From: Suilimivivens sp009774465
Lineage (GTDB): Bacteria > Bacillota > Clostridia > Lachnospirales > Lachnospiraceae
Length of the DNA stretch: 64,000 nt
Assembly (NCBI GenBank): GCA_947382645.1
Contig: CANDAE010000014.1
Span: 1-64,000 of the forward strand
Direction of reading: 5' to 3'
The notes below the pieces were generated by a model. It saw nothing but the letters and a program-made list of their open reading frames with translations, was not told the DNA's origin and did no database searches. This document shows, one piece after another, positions 26,886-35,512 of this stretch. How positions within the stretch are numbered: the stretch's first letter is position 1; each line of letters begins with the position of its first letter. The position numbers and the translations under genes were made by a program.

Positions 26886-27011
26886 ATAAATGTGGCAGTT
26901 TTATAACCATAAACAATGATTCAATAATTGTTTCATACCTTCTAACCAATAAAACTACCCATTTATGAAAGGAAAAGACTCCTCCTGCGATGAAAGCAAG
27001 GAGGTTTTTTT
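26886..27011 (+). promoter_or_regulatory. Expression platform of the TPP riboswitch; terminator over the SD
   Basis: After the aptamer, ATAAATGTGGCAGTTTTAT (26886-26904) can pair with 26949-26966, with a small inner stem AAACAAT/ATTGTTT. Then CCTCCTGC (26981-26988) pairs with GCAAGGAGG (26996-27004), followed by seven T and, directly, the thiT ATG at 27012. The right arm of this terminator is the ribosome site itself, so one hairpin can stop transcription and hide the start. Confidence 0.8.
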
Positions 27012-27689
27012 ATGTCTATTTTTGTAACGGAAATCATTGATGAGGAATGGGGAAACTCTTTTCAACTGACGGGAATCGGCTATGGCGTACTGGTTGCGGT
27101 CATGCTGCTGATTCTTTTACTGGGCTGCGTTATCAGTAACGCAGATGGAAAGAAAAAAATTGGTACGAAACAGTTGGTATTTTCTGCAGCGGCAATGGCG
27201 CTTGCTATGGTGACAAGCGAGATCAAGCTGATAGATATGCCTATGGGCGGTTCCGTTACCCTCTGCAGTATGCTGTTTATCTGTCTGATCGGTTATTTGT
27301 TTGGACCTAGAACCGGACTGACTGCGGCGATTGCATACGGTTTTTTGCAGCTGGTTTCAAATCCCTATATCATCAGCATTCCACAAATGCTTACTGATTA
27401 CATATTTGCCTTTGGCGCATTGGGACTTTCCGGACTGTTTTTTAATAAAAAGCAGGGGCTTTTGAAAGGATATTTACTGGGGGTTCTTGGAAGATTTTTC
27501 TTTACCTTTTTATCAGGGATGATTTTCTTCGGAAGCTATGCTGCAGGCTACAATATGACTGCACCGGTGTATTCTTTTGTGTACAATGGAGCTTACCTGG
27601 GACTGGAGGCTTTGATTACCTCCGTTCTTATCCTGCTTCCGCCTGTTTCCAAAGGAATTCTCAAGGTGAAAAGTATGGTAAGCGAGTAA
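27012..27689 (+). CDS. thiT: Thiamine ECF transporter S component ThiT
   Basis: A 225-residue membrane protein of the YuaJ/ThiT family. It has six helices, with AMALAMVTSEIKLIDMPMGGSVTLCSM split across helices 1-2 and TGLTAAIAYGFLQ and YDFxxAFxxLGLSG-like segments after. It captures thiamine and works with shared ECF ATPase/EcfT subunits. The N-terminus is about 40 residues longer than usual and adds one extra hydrophobic helix. The thiamine role is supported by the TPP riboswitch in the leader. SD GGAGG with a 7-base spacing precedes the ATG. Confidence 0.92.
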   Translation: MSIFVTEIIDEEWGNSFQLTGIGYGVLVAVMLLILLLGCVISNADGKKKIGTKQLVFSAAAMALAMVTSEIKLIDMPMGGSVTLCSMLFICLIGYLFGPRTGLTAAIAYGFLQLVSNPYIISIPQMLTDYIFAFGALGLSGLFFNKKQGLLKGYLLGVLGRFFFTFLSGMIFFGSYAAGYNMTAPVYSFVYNGAYLGLEALITSVLILLPPVSKGILKVKSMVSE

Positions 27690-27793
27690 AGAGAATCTCT
27701 AAACATCTTTACAAAAAACAACAAAAAATATATACTTAGAATATCGGGAATTTTAGTGAAATCATTTAAAATGACAGATTTAGGAGAGTATAA

Positions 27794-28981
27794 ATGAGTG
27801 GAGTTTTAAAAGTGTTGACCGGTATTCTGGGAGTTATGGCAGTGGTGGCATGTCTGGCAACAGTCGGCATCATTGGCTATTCTTTAGCAGGAGGAGGAGA
27901 GAAGGGGAGTAAAGAAACTTCTCAAACTGTTGAAGAGTCAGCAGGCTCACAGCAGTCAGGAGTACCTACGACAGCGCCGGATATAGCGGAACCGGATGCG
28001 TCGGCAACTCCGGAGGTGAGAGAAACGCCAAGGCCTGTCAGCCAGGTGGAAAATTCAGAAAATCATGTACATGACTATGAAGAAAGTGTTGAAGAAAAAG
28101 CGACCTGTTATAAGGCAGGAAGGCTTAAGTACACTTGCGAGTGCGGCGATTCTTACTATGTGGATATTATGTCAACCGGGCATGTGCCGGATGACTGGGA
28201 AGTAGTCCGGGTACCCACTGCGGACAGAGAAGGACTGCGGGTAAAGAAATGTATTTACTGTGACGACATTATAGCCCAGGAAAGCATCCCTTTTGAAAGC
28301 GAAGAAGAAGGGGAAGGTTCCGGCACGGGAACTTCAAATAAACCGGATGCATCACATGTTCATCAATATACATCTACAATAGAAAGAGAAGCAACCTGTA
28401 TTTTAGCAGGACTTAGAAAATATACCTGCAGCTGCGGCAATTTCTATACGGAAATGATACCTGCTGACGGTCATGTGGCAACAGACTGGACAGTAGTGGA
28501 GGAACCTACAACAACGCGAATGGGAAGGGAACAGAGAACCTGTAATGTGTGCGGAGTCGTGCTGGATTCAAGGCCGGTTAATGTACTGACATCAAGTCCT
28601 TCTTCCTCCGCAGATGCAAATGCAAGCGCCGGATCCAGTGCATCGGCAAGGCCCAGTGCAACCGCAAGGCCAAGCACAAGTCCGGGTGCTTCTGCCAGCG
28701 CAGGCTCATCTACAAGCCCTTCATCGGGGCCAACACCGCATCAGCACAGTTTTCGGTCTTATGTGTTGAAAACAGCAAACTGCTCGGAAAAGGGAATTAT
28801 TTCCTATGTGTGCAGTTGCGGAAGCAGCTATGCAGAGAATATTGATAAGGACTTAAATAATCATACGTTTCGGGCTGTGGTGATACCTGCGACCAAAGAA
28901 ACACAGGGGTATACAGCTTATACCTGCGTCAGGTGCAATTTCAGCTACTTTGATAATTATACGCCTGCAATAGGCAGATAA
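27794..28981 (+). CDS. Surface protein with three Cys-pair repeats
   Basis: A 395-residue protein anchored by an N-terminal helix (about residues 7-32) with the rest outside the cell. A Ser/Thr/Pro-rich linker leads into three modules of about 75 residues. Each module begins HxH or HQH, has ATC..G..YTCxCG, and ends near C-x2-C, as in VKKCIYCDD, RTCNVCGVV and YTCVRCNFS. The Cys pairs suggest a zinc ribbon or disulfide-stapled fold. Modules 2 and 3 are joined by an Ala/Ser/Pro-rich linker of about 50 residues. Similar modules occur in clostridial surface proteins; the function is unknown. AGGAGAG precedes the ATG. Confidence 0.8.
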   Translation: MSGVLKVLTGILGVMAVVACLATVGIIGYSLAGGGEKGSKETSQTVEESAGSQQSGVPTTAPDIAEPDASATPEVRETPRPVSQVENSENHVHDYEESVEEKATCYKAGRLKYTCECGDSYYVDIMSTGHVPDDWEVVRVPTADREGLRVKKCIYCDDIIAQESIPFESEEEGEGSGTGTSNKPDASHVHQYTSTIEREATCILAGLRKYTCSCGNFYTEMIPADGHVATDWTVVEEPTTTRMGREQRTCNVCGVVLDSRPVNVLTSSPSSSADANASAGSSASARPSATARPSTSPGASASAGSSTSPSSGPTPHQHSFRSYVLKTANCSEKGIISYVCSCGSSYAENIDKDLNNHTFRAVVIPATKETQGYTAYTCVRCNFSYFDNYTPAIGR

Positions 28982-29002
28982 ATGAAATGGAAAAATAAAT
29001 GG

Positions 29003-29032
29003 AGAGTGTGTGCGAAAGCGCACACTCTTTTT
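29003..29032 (+). terminator. Intrinsic terminator
   Basis: AGAGTGTGTGC, a GAAA tetraloop and GCGCACACTCT, followed by five T: a strong stem just after the Cys-repeat protein. Confidence 0.9.
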
Positions 29033-29146
29033 AGATGTCTTTAGAAGCATGTCGGAATCTCTTCCTATATGAATGGAATAATCCTTTTGCACCCTGCATA
29101 TAAAATCATAGGAGATTAAGTAAGCTTTAGAAATATGGAGGTCGCT

Positions 29147-31876
29147 ATGTATGCAGCTAAAAACACGACAGAGGTGATAAGGGCGTTAGAAAGCAGCAGT
29201 GAAAAAGGTCTTTCCCAGATGGAGGCGGAGGCAAGAATACAAAAATATGGGACAAACCAGCTTAAAGAGCAGAAGAAAAAGGGAGCAATCGCTCTTTTTA
29301 TGGAGCAGCTTAATGATCCGCTGATTTATATTTTAATGGCGGCAATAGCAATTTCCCTGTTTTTAAAGGAAGCCGGAGATGCGGCGATTATAGCGGCAGT
29401 TATCTTTTTAAATTCAGTGGTAGGGGTAATACAGGAGGACAAGGCCCGTAAGGCTATCGAGGCCTTAAAGCAGTTGTCCAGTCCCAAAGCGCTGGTTATG
29501 CGTGAGGGAGAAAAATATGAAATACCAGGCAGCAGACTGGTGCCCGGAGATATTGTATATCTGGAGGCAGGAAGGCAGGTGCCTGCGGATCTTCGGCTTT
29601 TGACTGCAGTCAACCTGAAAATAGAGGAATCCGCATTTACAGGCGAGTCTGTTCCGGTGGACAAGACTACCCGGGAACTGCCGGAGAATGTGACAGGAAT
29701 AGGGGATAAGACCAATATGGCCTATATGTCCACAACTGTTACCTATGGCAGGGGAGAAGGGATTGTTACAGCTACGGGAATGGAAACGGAAATAGGCAGA
29801 ATTGCAGGCCTGATTGATGGCGGCAGCAATGAAATGACTCCCCTGCAGAAAAGACTGGCAGATATGGGAAAACTGCTCAGCATGGTTGCAGTGAGCGTAT
29901 GTGCCTTTTTATTTTTAGTGGCAGTGCTGCAGCGCAGGGACATTGGAGATATGCTTCTTACTGCAATTTCTCTTGCTGTGGCGGCGGTGCCGGAGGGCCT
30001 GGCGGCAATTGTAACAATTGTGCTTGCATTAAGCGTGTCCCGAATGGTAAAGGTAGGGACCATTGTCAGAAAACTTCCTTCCGTTGAAACGCTGGGAGCT
30101 GTAAATACAGTGTGTTCCGATAAAACAGGCACACTCACCCAAAACAGAATGAAGGTGGAAGAATGTTATCTGGACGGAGAGATTATTAAGGAAAAAGAAT
30201 TAAATGACCGGGACTGTGGTTTGTTTTGGGAGGCATGCACCTTATGTAATGATGCTGTAATAGGGGATAAAAGACTGGGCGATCCCACAGAGCTTGCACT
30301 CCTTGATCTGGCGAAAGAGCATGGTTTTGATAAGGCGGAAATGGAAGGAAAGATGCCCAGAATAGATGAGCGTGCTTTTGATTCGGAGAGGAAGCGGATG
30401 ACCACCGTTCATAAAAACGGACAGGGGAAAATTGCCTACATAAAAGGGGCGGCAGATGAAATGATCGACCAATGCCAGAGCATATGGATGCATGGAAGGG
30501 AAATGACCTTTTCTTCTAAAGCAAAAAAGGAGGCAAAGGCTGCGGTGGAGGAGATGGCTGGCAGGGCTTATCGGGTTTTGGCTGTGGCGGCCAAAAGAAA
30601 AGGAGACTTAAAGGACGAAAAAAACATGACCTTTTTAGGGCTGGTGGGGATGATTGATCCTCCAAGGCAGGAGGCAAAAGGCGCGGTGGAAAGCTTTCAA
30701 AGAGCCCATGTGGATACGGTTATGATTACAGGCGACCATATAGATACTGCCTTTGCAATTGCAAAAAAGCTTGGGATTGCAAAAGAAAAAAAGGAATGCA
30801 TGACAGGTGCGGAAATAGATGAACTGTCCGGCAGGGAGTTTGGAGAGCGGGTGGAAAAGATTCATGTATTTGCCAGAGTTTCTCCGGAACATAAGGTGCG
30901 TATTGTGGAGGCACTAAAATCAAGGGGCAAGGTAGTCGCCATGACAGGGGACGGGGTAAATGATGCTCCTTCGTTAAAGGCAGCGGATGTGGGTATTGCA
31001 ATGGGAAAGGAAGGAACGGATGTAGCGCGCAGTGCAGCGGATCTGGTTCTTACAGATGATAATTTTGCTACCATAGAAAAAGCCATGAAGGAAGGCAGGG
31101 GAATTTACGAGAATATCCGCAAGACCATTTTATTTTTGCTTTCTTCCAACTTTGGAGAAATTATTACCATGCTGGCGGCAGTGCTGGCCGGTTTTCCGGT
31201 TCCCTTAAAAGCCAGCCATATTCTCTGGATTAATCTGATTACCGATTCCCTTCCGGCGCTTGCCCTTGGAATGGACAAAAATGACGGTGATGCATTAATG
31301 AAGGAGCCTCCAAGGAAAAGCACGGATGGTCTTTTTTCACATGGCGGATTGGCCTGTACGTTGTGTTATGGCGTGGTAATAGGCATTATCAGCCTGCTGG
31401 CATTTTTGACAATTCCCTATATGGAGCTTACAAAAGAAGGACTTCCCATTACCATACAGAATCTGGAAAAGATTTTAAGGCTTGAGCCGGTGTTATTCAG
31501 AGCACAGACACATGCGTTTACCGTACTTGGAATGAGTCAGCTTATGCATGCAATTGGCATGAGAGACGTAAACAAATCCGTATTTAAAATGAAGCATTTG
31601 GACAATCCCTATATGCTTTTGGCATGGGGAGTGGGAATTGCCCTGCAGGCTCTGGTAACGGAAATTCCCTATTTTGTATCACTTTTTGGAACCAGCAGAC
31701 TGAGTCTTTCGGAATGGCTGATACTTGGAGCCTTATCCAGTATGCCTCTTTTGATTCATGAACTTTTAGTACTTTCAGAAGCGTTACAGAAAGGAGCCGG
31801 AGAAATCAGTTTAAAAAAGGCGGTAGAAAGCGAGGATCATAAGAATGAGGCCCCCCAGCCAGGTGAAGCGGTGTGA
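29147..31876 (+). CDS. P-type Ca2+-transporting ATPase
   Basis: A 909-residue P2-type cation ATPase. Landmarks: actuator TGES, phosphorylated Asp325 in CSDKTGTLTQNRMK, KGAADEM in the nucleotide-binding domain, TGDGVNDAPSLK at the hinge. Helix 4 reads AAVPEGLAAIVTIVLALSV; the PEGL form with Asn/Asp residues in helix 6 (NLITDSLPALALGMD) points to calcium export. The start at 29147 follows GGAGG by five bases; the ATG at 29135 has no ribosome site. The last 66 bases overlap the convergent ytaF gene. Confidence 0.93.
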   Translation: MYAAKNTTEVIRALESSSEKGLSQMEAEARIQKYGTNQLKEQKKKGAIALFMEQLNDPLIYILMAAIAISLFLKEAGDAAIIAAVIFLNSVVGVIQEDKARKAIEALKQLSSPKALVMREGEKYEIPGSRLVPGDIVYLEAGRQVPADLRLLTAVNLKIEESAFTGESVPVDKTTRELPENVTGIGDKTNMAYMSTTVTYGRGEGIVTATGMETEIGRIAGLIDGGSNEMTPLQKRLADMGKLLSMVAVSVCAFLFLVAVLQRRDIGDMLLTAISLAVAAVPEGLAAIVTIVLALSVSRMVKVGTIVRKLPSVETLGAVNTVCSDKTGTLTQNRMKVEECYLDGEIIKEKELNDRDCGLFWEACTLCNDAVIGDKRLGDPTELALLDLAKEHGFDKAEMEGKMPRIDERAFDSERKRMTTVHKNGQGKIAYIKGAADEMIDQCQSIWMHGREMTFSSKAKKEAKAAVEEMAGRAYRVLAVAAKRKGDLKDEKNMTFLGLVGMIDPPRQEAKGAVESFQRAHVDTVMITGDHIDTAFAIAKKLGIAKEKKECMTGAEIDELSGREFGERVEKIHVFARVSPEHKVRIVEALKSRGKVVAMTGDGVNDAPSLKAADVGIAMGKEGTDVARSAADLVLTDDNFATIEKAMKEGRGIYENIRKTILFLLSSNFGEIITMLAAVLAGFPVPLKASHILWINLITDSLPALALGMDKNDGDALMKEPPRKSTDGLFSHGGLACTLCYGVVIGIISLLAFLTIPYMELTKEGLPITIQNLEKILRLEPVLFRAQTHAFTVLGMSQLMHAIGMRDVNKSVFKMKHLDNPYMLLAWGVGIALQALVTEIPYFVSLFGTSRLSLSEWLILGALSSMPLLIHELLVLSEALQKGAGEISLKKAVESEDHKNEAPQPGEAV

Positions 31877-32398
31877 GCTTTTTTCTGCAAGAAGGCTTCC
31901 TGTCAAAATCCCCAGTTTGATGGAAACAAAATGAATTGCAGTTGTAATAAGGAGCAGTACAAAAACAGGCAGGGGGAGTGCGCCGGTGCAAAGCCCTGCG
32001 GAAATATTGTCAACGGAAAGGGCAAAGGCAAGGAGGGCAGCTTCTTTTCCTGAGAGAATCGCCTTATTTTCTTTATTAACTTTTTCTGAAATTGTGTCGG
32101 TGGTAAGCCCATGTGTTTTTAAATGAAGCCGGGGCAGAGCATCATAAAATTTGTATAGGGAAAGCAGAAACAGAACGAAAAAGGAGATTCCTTTTGTAAG
32201 GCCGGCAGGAATCAGTCCCAGAATAAAATTTCCGGCAAGCATGGAGGCTGTCAACATGGAGCCTGACAACAGGGCTATGATAATAAGAGAAGGAAATGGG
32301 ACAGAAACCTTCCCCATTCCATAGGAAAATCCTGCTGCAAAAGCGTCCAGGGATAGCACTATAACCAATAGTATAAAAAAATATATTGAAATCGTCAT
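31811..32398 (-). CDS. ytaF: Sporulation membrane protein YtaF (MntP-like)
   Basis: A 195-residue membrane protein with two repeats of three helices, each opening with an Asp motif: LSLDAFAAGFSYGMG and FALSVDNISAGLCTGA. This is the DUF204/MntP fold; the longer loop between the halves and overall sequence fit YtaF, a sporulation protein of unknown mechanism. The start at 32398 has AAGG about 10 bases upstream. Its 3' end overlaps the calcium ATPase gene on the other strand by 66 bases. Confidence 0.85.
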   Translation of the reverse strand: MTISIYFFILLVIVLSLDAFAAGFSYGMGKVSVPFPSLIIIALLSGSMLTASMLAGNFILGLIPAGLTKGISFFVLFLLSLYKFYDALPRLHLKTHGLTTDTISEKVNKENKAILSGKEAALLAFALSVDNISAGLCTGALPLPVFVLLLITTAIHFVSIKLGILTGSLLAEKSSHRFTWLGGLILMILAFYRLF

Positions 32399-32417
32399 GA
32401 TAGATGACCTTATTTGT

Positions 32418-32447
32418 TTGCTATATCATATTCTGGTATGGTATAAT
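32418..32447 (+). promoter_or_regulatory. Extended -10 promoter
   Basis: TTGCTA (32418-32423), an 18-base spacer and TATAAT (32442-32447) preceded by TGG, giving an extended -10. It would drive the small Rossmann-like gene and the beta-CASP nuclease. Confidence 0.6.
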
Positions 32448-32506
32448 TTGACTACGATAATTGAAAAATTTTGTCGTCACAGGCAGAAGAAAGGTGTGGA
32501 AAGGTC

Positions 32507-32782
32507 ATGGCGAAAACAAAAGTATGTGTATTAGCCGGAAAAACAGGCGCCAAAGAGTACTCCATTTTAGAGAAACACGCCAGTCAGGGATGTAACATTG
32601 CATTTATGGACAAGAACAAAGAGCTTGGCAGGATGATTAAAGAAGAGCTGGAAAATGTATATCATGTACCTGTATTCTTTTTTCATGGTGATATAAGCAG
32701 TGAAGAAGACAGGGATATCTTTTTTGCCGCTGTAAAGGAAATGTTTGGAAAAACAGATTATATAATTTGCAGAAGTGAATGA
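32507..32782 (+). CDS. Small Rossmann-like protein (short SDR N-terminus look-alike)
   Basis: A 91-residue protein whose layout follows the first half of a short-chain dehydrogenase: VCVLAGKTGAKEYSILEKHA as the nucleotide-binding turn, NIAFMDKN after strand 2, HGDISSEEDRDIFFAAV and then MFGKTDYIICRSE, where an SDR would read NNAG. It ends there, before any catalytic Tyr-Lys. It has its own ribosome site (GGAAAGG) and promoter and ends 14 bases before the next gene, so it looks like a maintained small gene rather than debris. The function is unknown. Confidence 0.65.
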   Translation: MAKTKVCVLAGKTGAKEYSILEKHASQGCNIAFMDKNKELGRMIKEELENVYHVPVFFFHGDISSEEDRDIFFAAVKEMFGKTDYIICRSE

Positions 32783-32796
32783 TCGGAGGGAGCAGA

Positions 32797-34395
32797 ATGA
32801 AACTTACTTTTGTGGGAGCAGCTCATGAGGTAACAGGAAGCTGTCATTATTTGAATGCCTGCGGAAAGCATATTCTGGTGGATTATGGTATGGAACAGGG
32901 GATAAATTCCTTTGAAAACTGTGAACTTCCGGTGCAGGAAGCGTTGATTGATTATGTGCTTTTAACTCATGCCCATATCGATCATTCAGGCATGATACCA
33001 AGACTGGCAGCAAGGGGATTTCGGGGACAGATCTTTACGACGCAGGCATCTGCAGATCTTTGCAGCATTATGCTTCGGGACTGTGCCCATATTCAAATGC
33101 AGGAAGCGGAATGGAAAAACCGGAAGGCAAAACGCAGTAAGGGAATTGAGGTAAGTGAGCCGGAATATACCATGCAGGATGCGGACGCGGCAATTAAAAG
33201 AATTGTTCCCTGTGCATATGATGAGTTGATAACACTCTGTGAGGGGATACAGATCCGGTTTACGGATGTGGGGCATCTTTTAGGTTCTGCCAGCATTGAA
33301 GTGTGGGCAACGGAAGAAAATATCACTAAAAAAATCGTTTTTTCAGGGGATATTGGAAATAAGGATCATCCTTTAATCAAATCACCCAGTATGACAGAAG
33401 AAGCGGATTATGTGGTGATGGAATCCACCTATGGGGACAGGCTGCACTCCAGCAAACATCCGGATTATGTAAAGGAACTGGCAGCCATTTTGCAGGAAAC
33501 CTTTGACAGAGGCGGAAATGTGGTAATTCCTTCCTTTGCAGTGGGAAGAACCCAGGAAATTTTATATTTTCTGCGCAAAATAAAGGAAGACGGGTTGGTA
33601 AAGAATCATTATAATTTTCCTGTCTATGTGGACAGTCCGCTGGCAGTGGAAGCTACCGGTATTTTTCATAAAAATGAAAACAGCTGCTTTGACGAGGAGG
33701 CTATGGCTCTGGTGAAAAAAGGGATTAATCCCATCTCATTTCCGGGACTGCGCCTGTCCATAACCAGTGACGAGTCAAAGGCTATTAACTTTGAAACCAC
33801 GCCCAAGGTAATTATTTCTGCTTCCGGCATGTGTGAGGCAGGGCGGATCAGGCATCATTTAAAGCATAATTTATGGAGGCCCGAATGTACCATTCTTTTT
33901 GTAGGCTATCAGGCGGTAGGCACGCTGGGAAGAGTTTTGATAGAAGGGGTGCAGGAGGTGAAGCTGTTTGGGGAAACCATAGACGTGCATGCATCTATTA
34001 AGACGCTTGTAGGACTTTCCGGCCATGCTGACAAAAGCGGACTGATTGAATGGATTACTGCCTTTAAGGAAAAGCCAAGGCGTGTATTTATTGTGCACGG
34101 GGAGGATTCGGTGTGTAAGTCATTTGCAGAATGCCTCCAGGTGGAGTATGGAATCAAGGCGTACGCGCCTTACAGCGGTACGGAGTTTAATCTGATTACA
34201 AATAAACTGGAATATGAGGCAGTGCCCATTCCAGTACGCAAAAAGACTAAGACGGTATCTGATGTATTTGCCCGTCTGCGCGCGGCAGGGCACAGACTCC
34301 TTGCAGTGATTCAAAAGAACGAGGGCAGTTCCAATAAAGATCTTGCAAGGTTTGCGGATCAGATTAATTCCCTTTGTGATAAGTGGGAAATATGA
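32797..34395 (+). CDS. MBL-fold/beta-CASP RNA-processing metallohydrolase
   Basis: A 532-residue protein of the CPSF73/KH-less bacterial beta-CASP type. The metallo-beta-lactamase part has HAHIDHSG, VGHLLGSASIE, SGDIG. The beta-CASP part has VVIPSFAVGRTQE and ISASGMCEAGRI. The C-terminal RMMBL motif is GLSGHADKSGLIEW followed by IVHGE. Such proteins act as RNA endo- or exonucleases. The start at 32797 follows GGAGGG; the ATG at 32779 lies before it. An extension of about 70 residues past the RMMBL domain is of unknown role. Confidence 0.9.
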   Translation: MKLTFVGAAHEVTGSCHYLNACGKHILVDYGMEQGINSFENCELPVQEALIDYVLLTHAHIDHSGMIPRLAARGFRGQIFTTQASADLCSIMLRDCAHIQMQEAEWKNRKAKRSKGIEVSEPEYTMQDADAAIKRIVPCAYDELITLCEGIQIRFTDVGHLLGSASIEVWATEENITKKIVFSGDIGNKDHPLIKSPSMTEEADYVVMESTYGDRLHSSKHPDYVKELAAILQETFDRGGNVVIPSFAVGRTQEILYFLRKIKEDGLVKNHYNFPVYVDSPLAVEATGIFHKNENSCFDEEAMALVKKGINPISFPGLRLSITSDESKAINFETTPKVIISASGMCEAGRIRHHLKHNLWRPECTILFVGYQAVGTLGRVLIEGVQEVKLFGETIDVHASIKTLVGLSGHADKSGLIEWITAFKEKPRRVFIVHGEDSVCKSFAECLQVEYGIKAYAPYSGTEFNLITNKLEYEAVPIPVRKKTKTVSDVFARLRAAGHRLLAVIQKNEGSSNKDLARFADQINSLCDKWEI

Positions 34396-34606
34396 GAAGA
34401 ATTTCTAAGGCGTCAAGGTACGCCGCCTAAGAAATTCTAAGTCTCATATATGAAAATGCCCGCTAACGGGCATTTTCTGCATGTGTTTTATTGCTGTATA
34501 GCAGTTTAAAATGTTGCTTAAGATTTTCTAAGTTTCACACCGGAAGAATCGCAAAGGAAGCGATTCTTCCATTGTTTGGGCCCGCTGGCGGGCATTTTCT
34601 GCATAC
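34390..34606 (+). repeat. Duplicated hairpin-plus-terminator unit
   Basis: Unit 1: a stem starting in the upstream stop codon (34390-34412 with 34423-34449), then the terminator-like GAAAATGCCCG/CGGGCATTTTC (34452-34477). Unit 2: the 11-bp perfect stem GGAAGAATCGC/GCGATTCTTCC (34542-34570), then GCCCGC/GCGGGC plus ATTTTC (34580-34599). Both units share TTCTAAGT-TCA before and GGGCATTTTCTGCAT after. It fills the gap before thyA. Confidence 0.7.
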
Positions 34607-34643
34607 TTTTGATATTTAGAAAAAATGACGAAGGAGAGTGGGC

Positions 34644-35492
34644 ATGAGCAGGGCTGATGAAATTTTTATAGCTATGTGCAGAGATATTCTGAATAACGGA
34701 ACCAGTACGGAGGGGGAGAAGGTTCGTCCTCATTGGGAGGATGGCACGTCTGCATACACGATTAAAAAATTCGGAGTGGTTAACAGGTATGACCTTTCTG
34801 AAGAATTCCCTATTATGACACTTCGGAGGACGGCCCTTAAGAGCGCTACAGATGAAATGCTCTGGATCTGGCAGCAGAAGTCCAATAATATTCATGATCT
34901 TCACAGTCATATCTGGGATGAATGGGCGGATGAGGAAGGCTCCATAGGAAAAGCATATGGGTATCAGATGCAGGTGAAGCATCAATATAAGGAAGGAATG
35001 ATGGATCAGGTAGACAGGGTGATCTTTGATCTGAAAAATAATCCATTCAGCAGAAGGATTATGACCAATATTTATGTGCATCAGGACCTGCACGAAATGA
35101 ATCTGTACCCCTGTGCTTACAGTATGACTTTTAATGTTACCCAGAAAAAGGGGGAGGACAGGCTTACTTTAAATGCCATTTTGAATCAGCGCTCTCAGGA
35201 CGTGCTTACAGCCAACAATTGGAATGTTGTGCAGTATGCGGTGCTGGTTCATATGCTGGCGCAGGTGTGTGATATGAATGTGGGAGAACTTGTGCATGTG
35301 ATTGCGGATGCACATATTTATGACAGACATATTCCGCTGGTAAAGGAATTAATTGATAGGAAGCCTTATCCGGCTCCTTCCTTTTGGCTGAATCCTGAAA
35401 TCAGGGATTTTTATCAGTTTACCAGAGACGACGTAAAAGTAGAAAACTATCTGACAGGAGAACAGATTAAAAATATTCCTGTTGCCATATAG
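34644..35492 (+). CDS. thyA: Thymidylate synthase
   Basis: A 282-residue ThyA that makes dTMP from dUMP with methylene-tetrahydrofolate; the dihydrofolate product is recycled by folA right downstream. Seen: LRRTALKSATDEMLW, the arginine-rich SRRIMTNIY, QRSQDVLTANNWNVVQY and HIYDRHIPL. The nucleophile is Cys157 in YPCAYSMTF, where the classic motif is PPCHxxxQF, so the residues after the Cys differ from the textbook form. The start at 34644 follows AAGGAG by about seven bases. Confidence 0.93.
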   Translation: MSRADEIFIAMCRDILNNGTSTEGEKVRPHWEDGTSAYTIKKFGVVNRYDLSEEFPIMTLRRTALKSATDEMLWIWQQKSNNIHDLHSHIWDEWADEEGSIGKAYGYQMQVKHQYKEGMMDQVDRVIFDLKNNPFSRRIMTNIYVHQDLHEMNLYPCAYSMTFNVTQKKGEDRLTLNAILNQRSQDVLTANNWNVVQYAVLVHMLAQVCDMNVGELVHVIADAHIYDRHIPLVKELIDRKPYPAPSFWLNPEIRDFYQFTRDDVKVENYLTGEQIKNIPVAI

Positions 35493-35512
35493 ACAGAAAG
35501 GATAAAAGGCAG

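Noticed and set aside
32507..32782. Broken short-chain dehydrogenase gene
   Set aside because: No SDR-like coding sequence follows in any frame (the next gene is the beta-CASP nuclease) and the small gene has its own signals, so I list it as a small intact gene with modest confidence.
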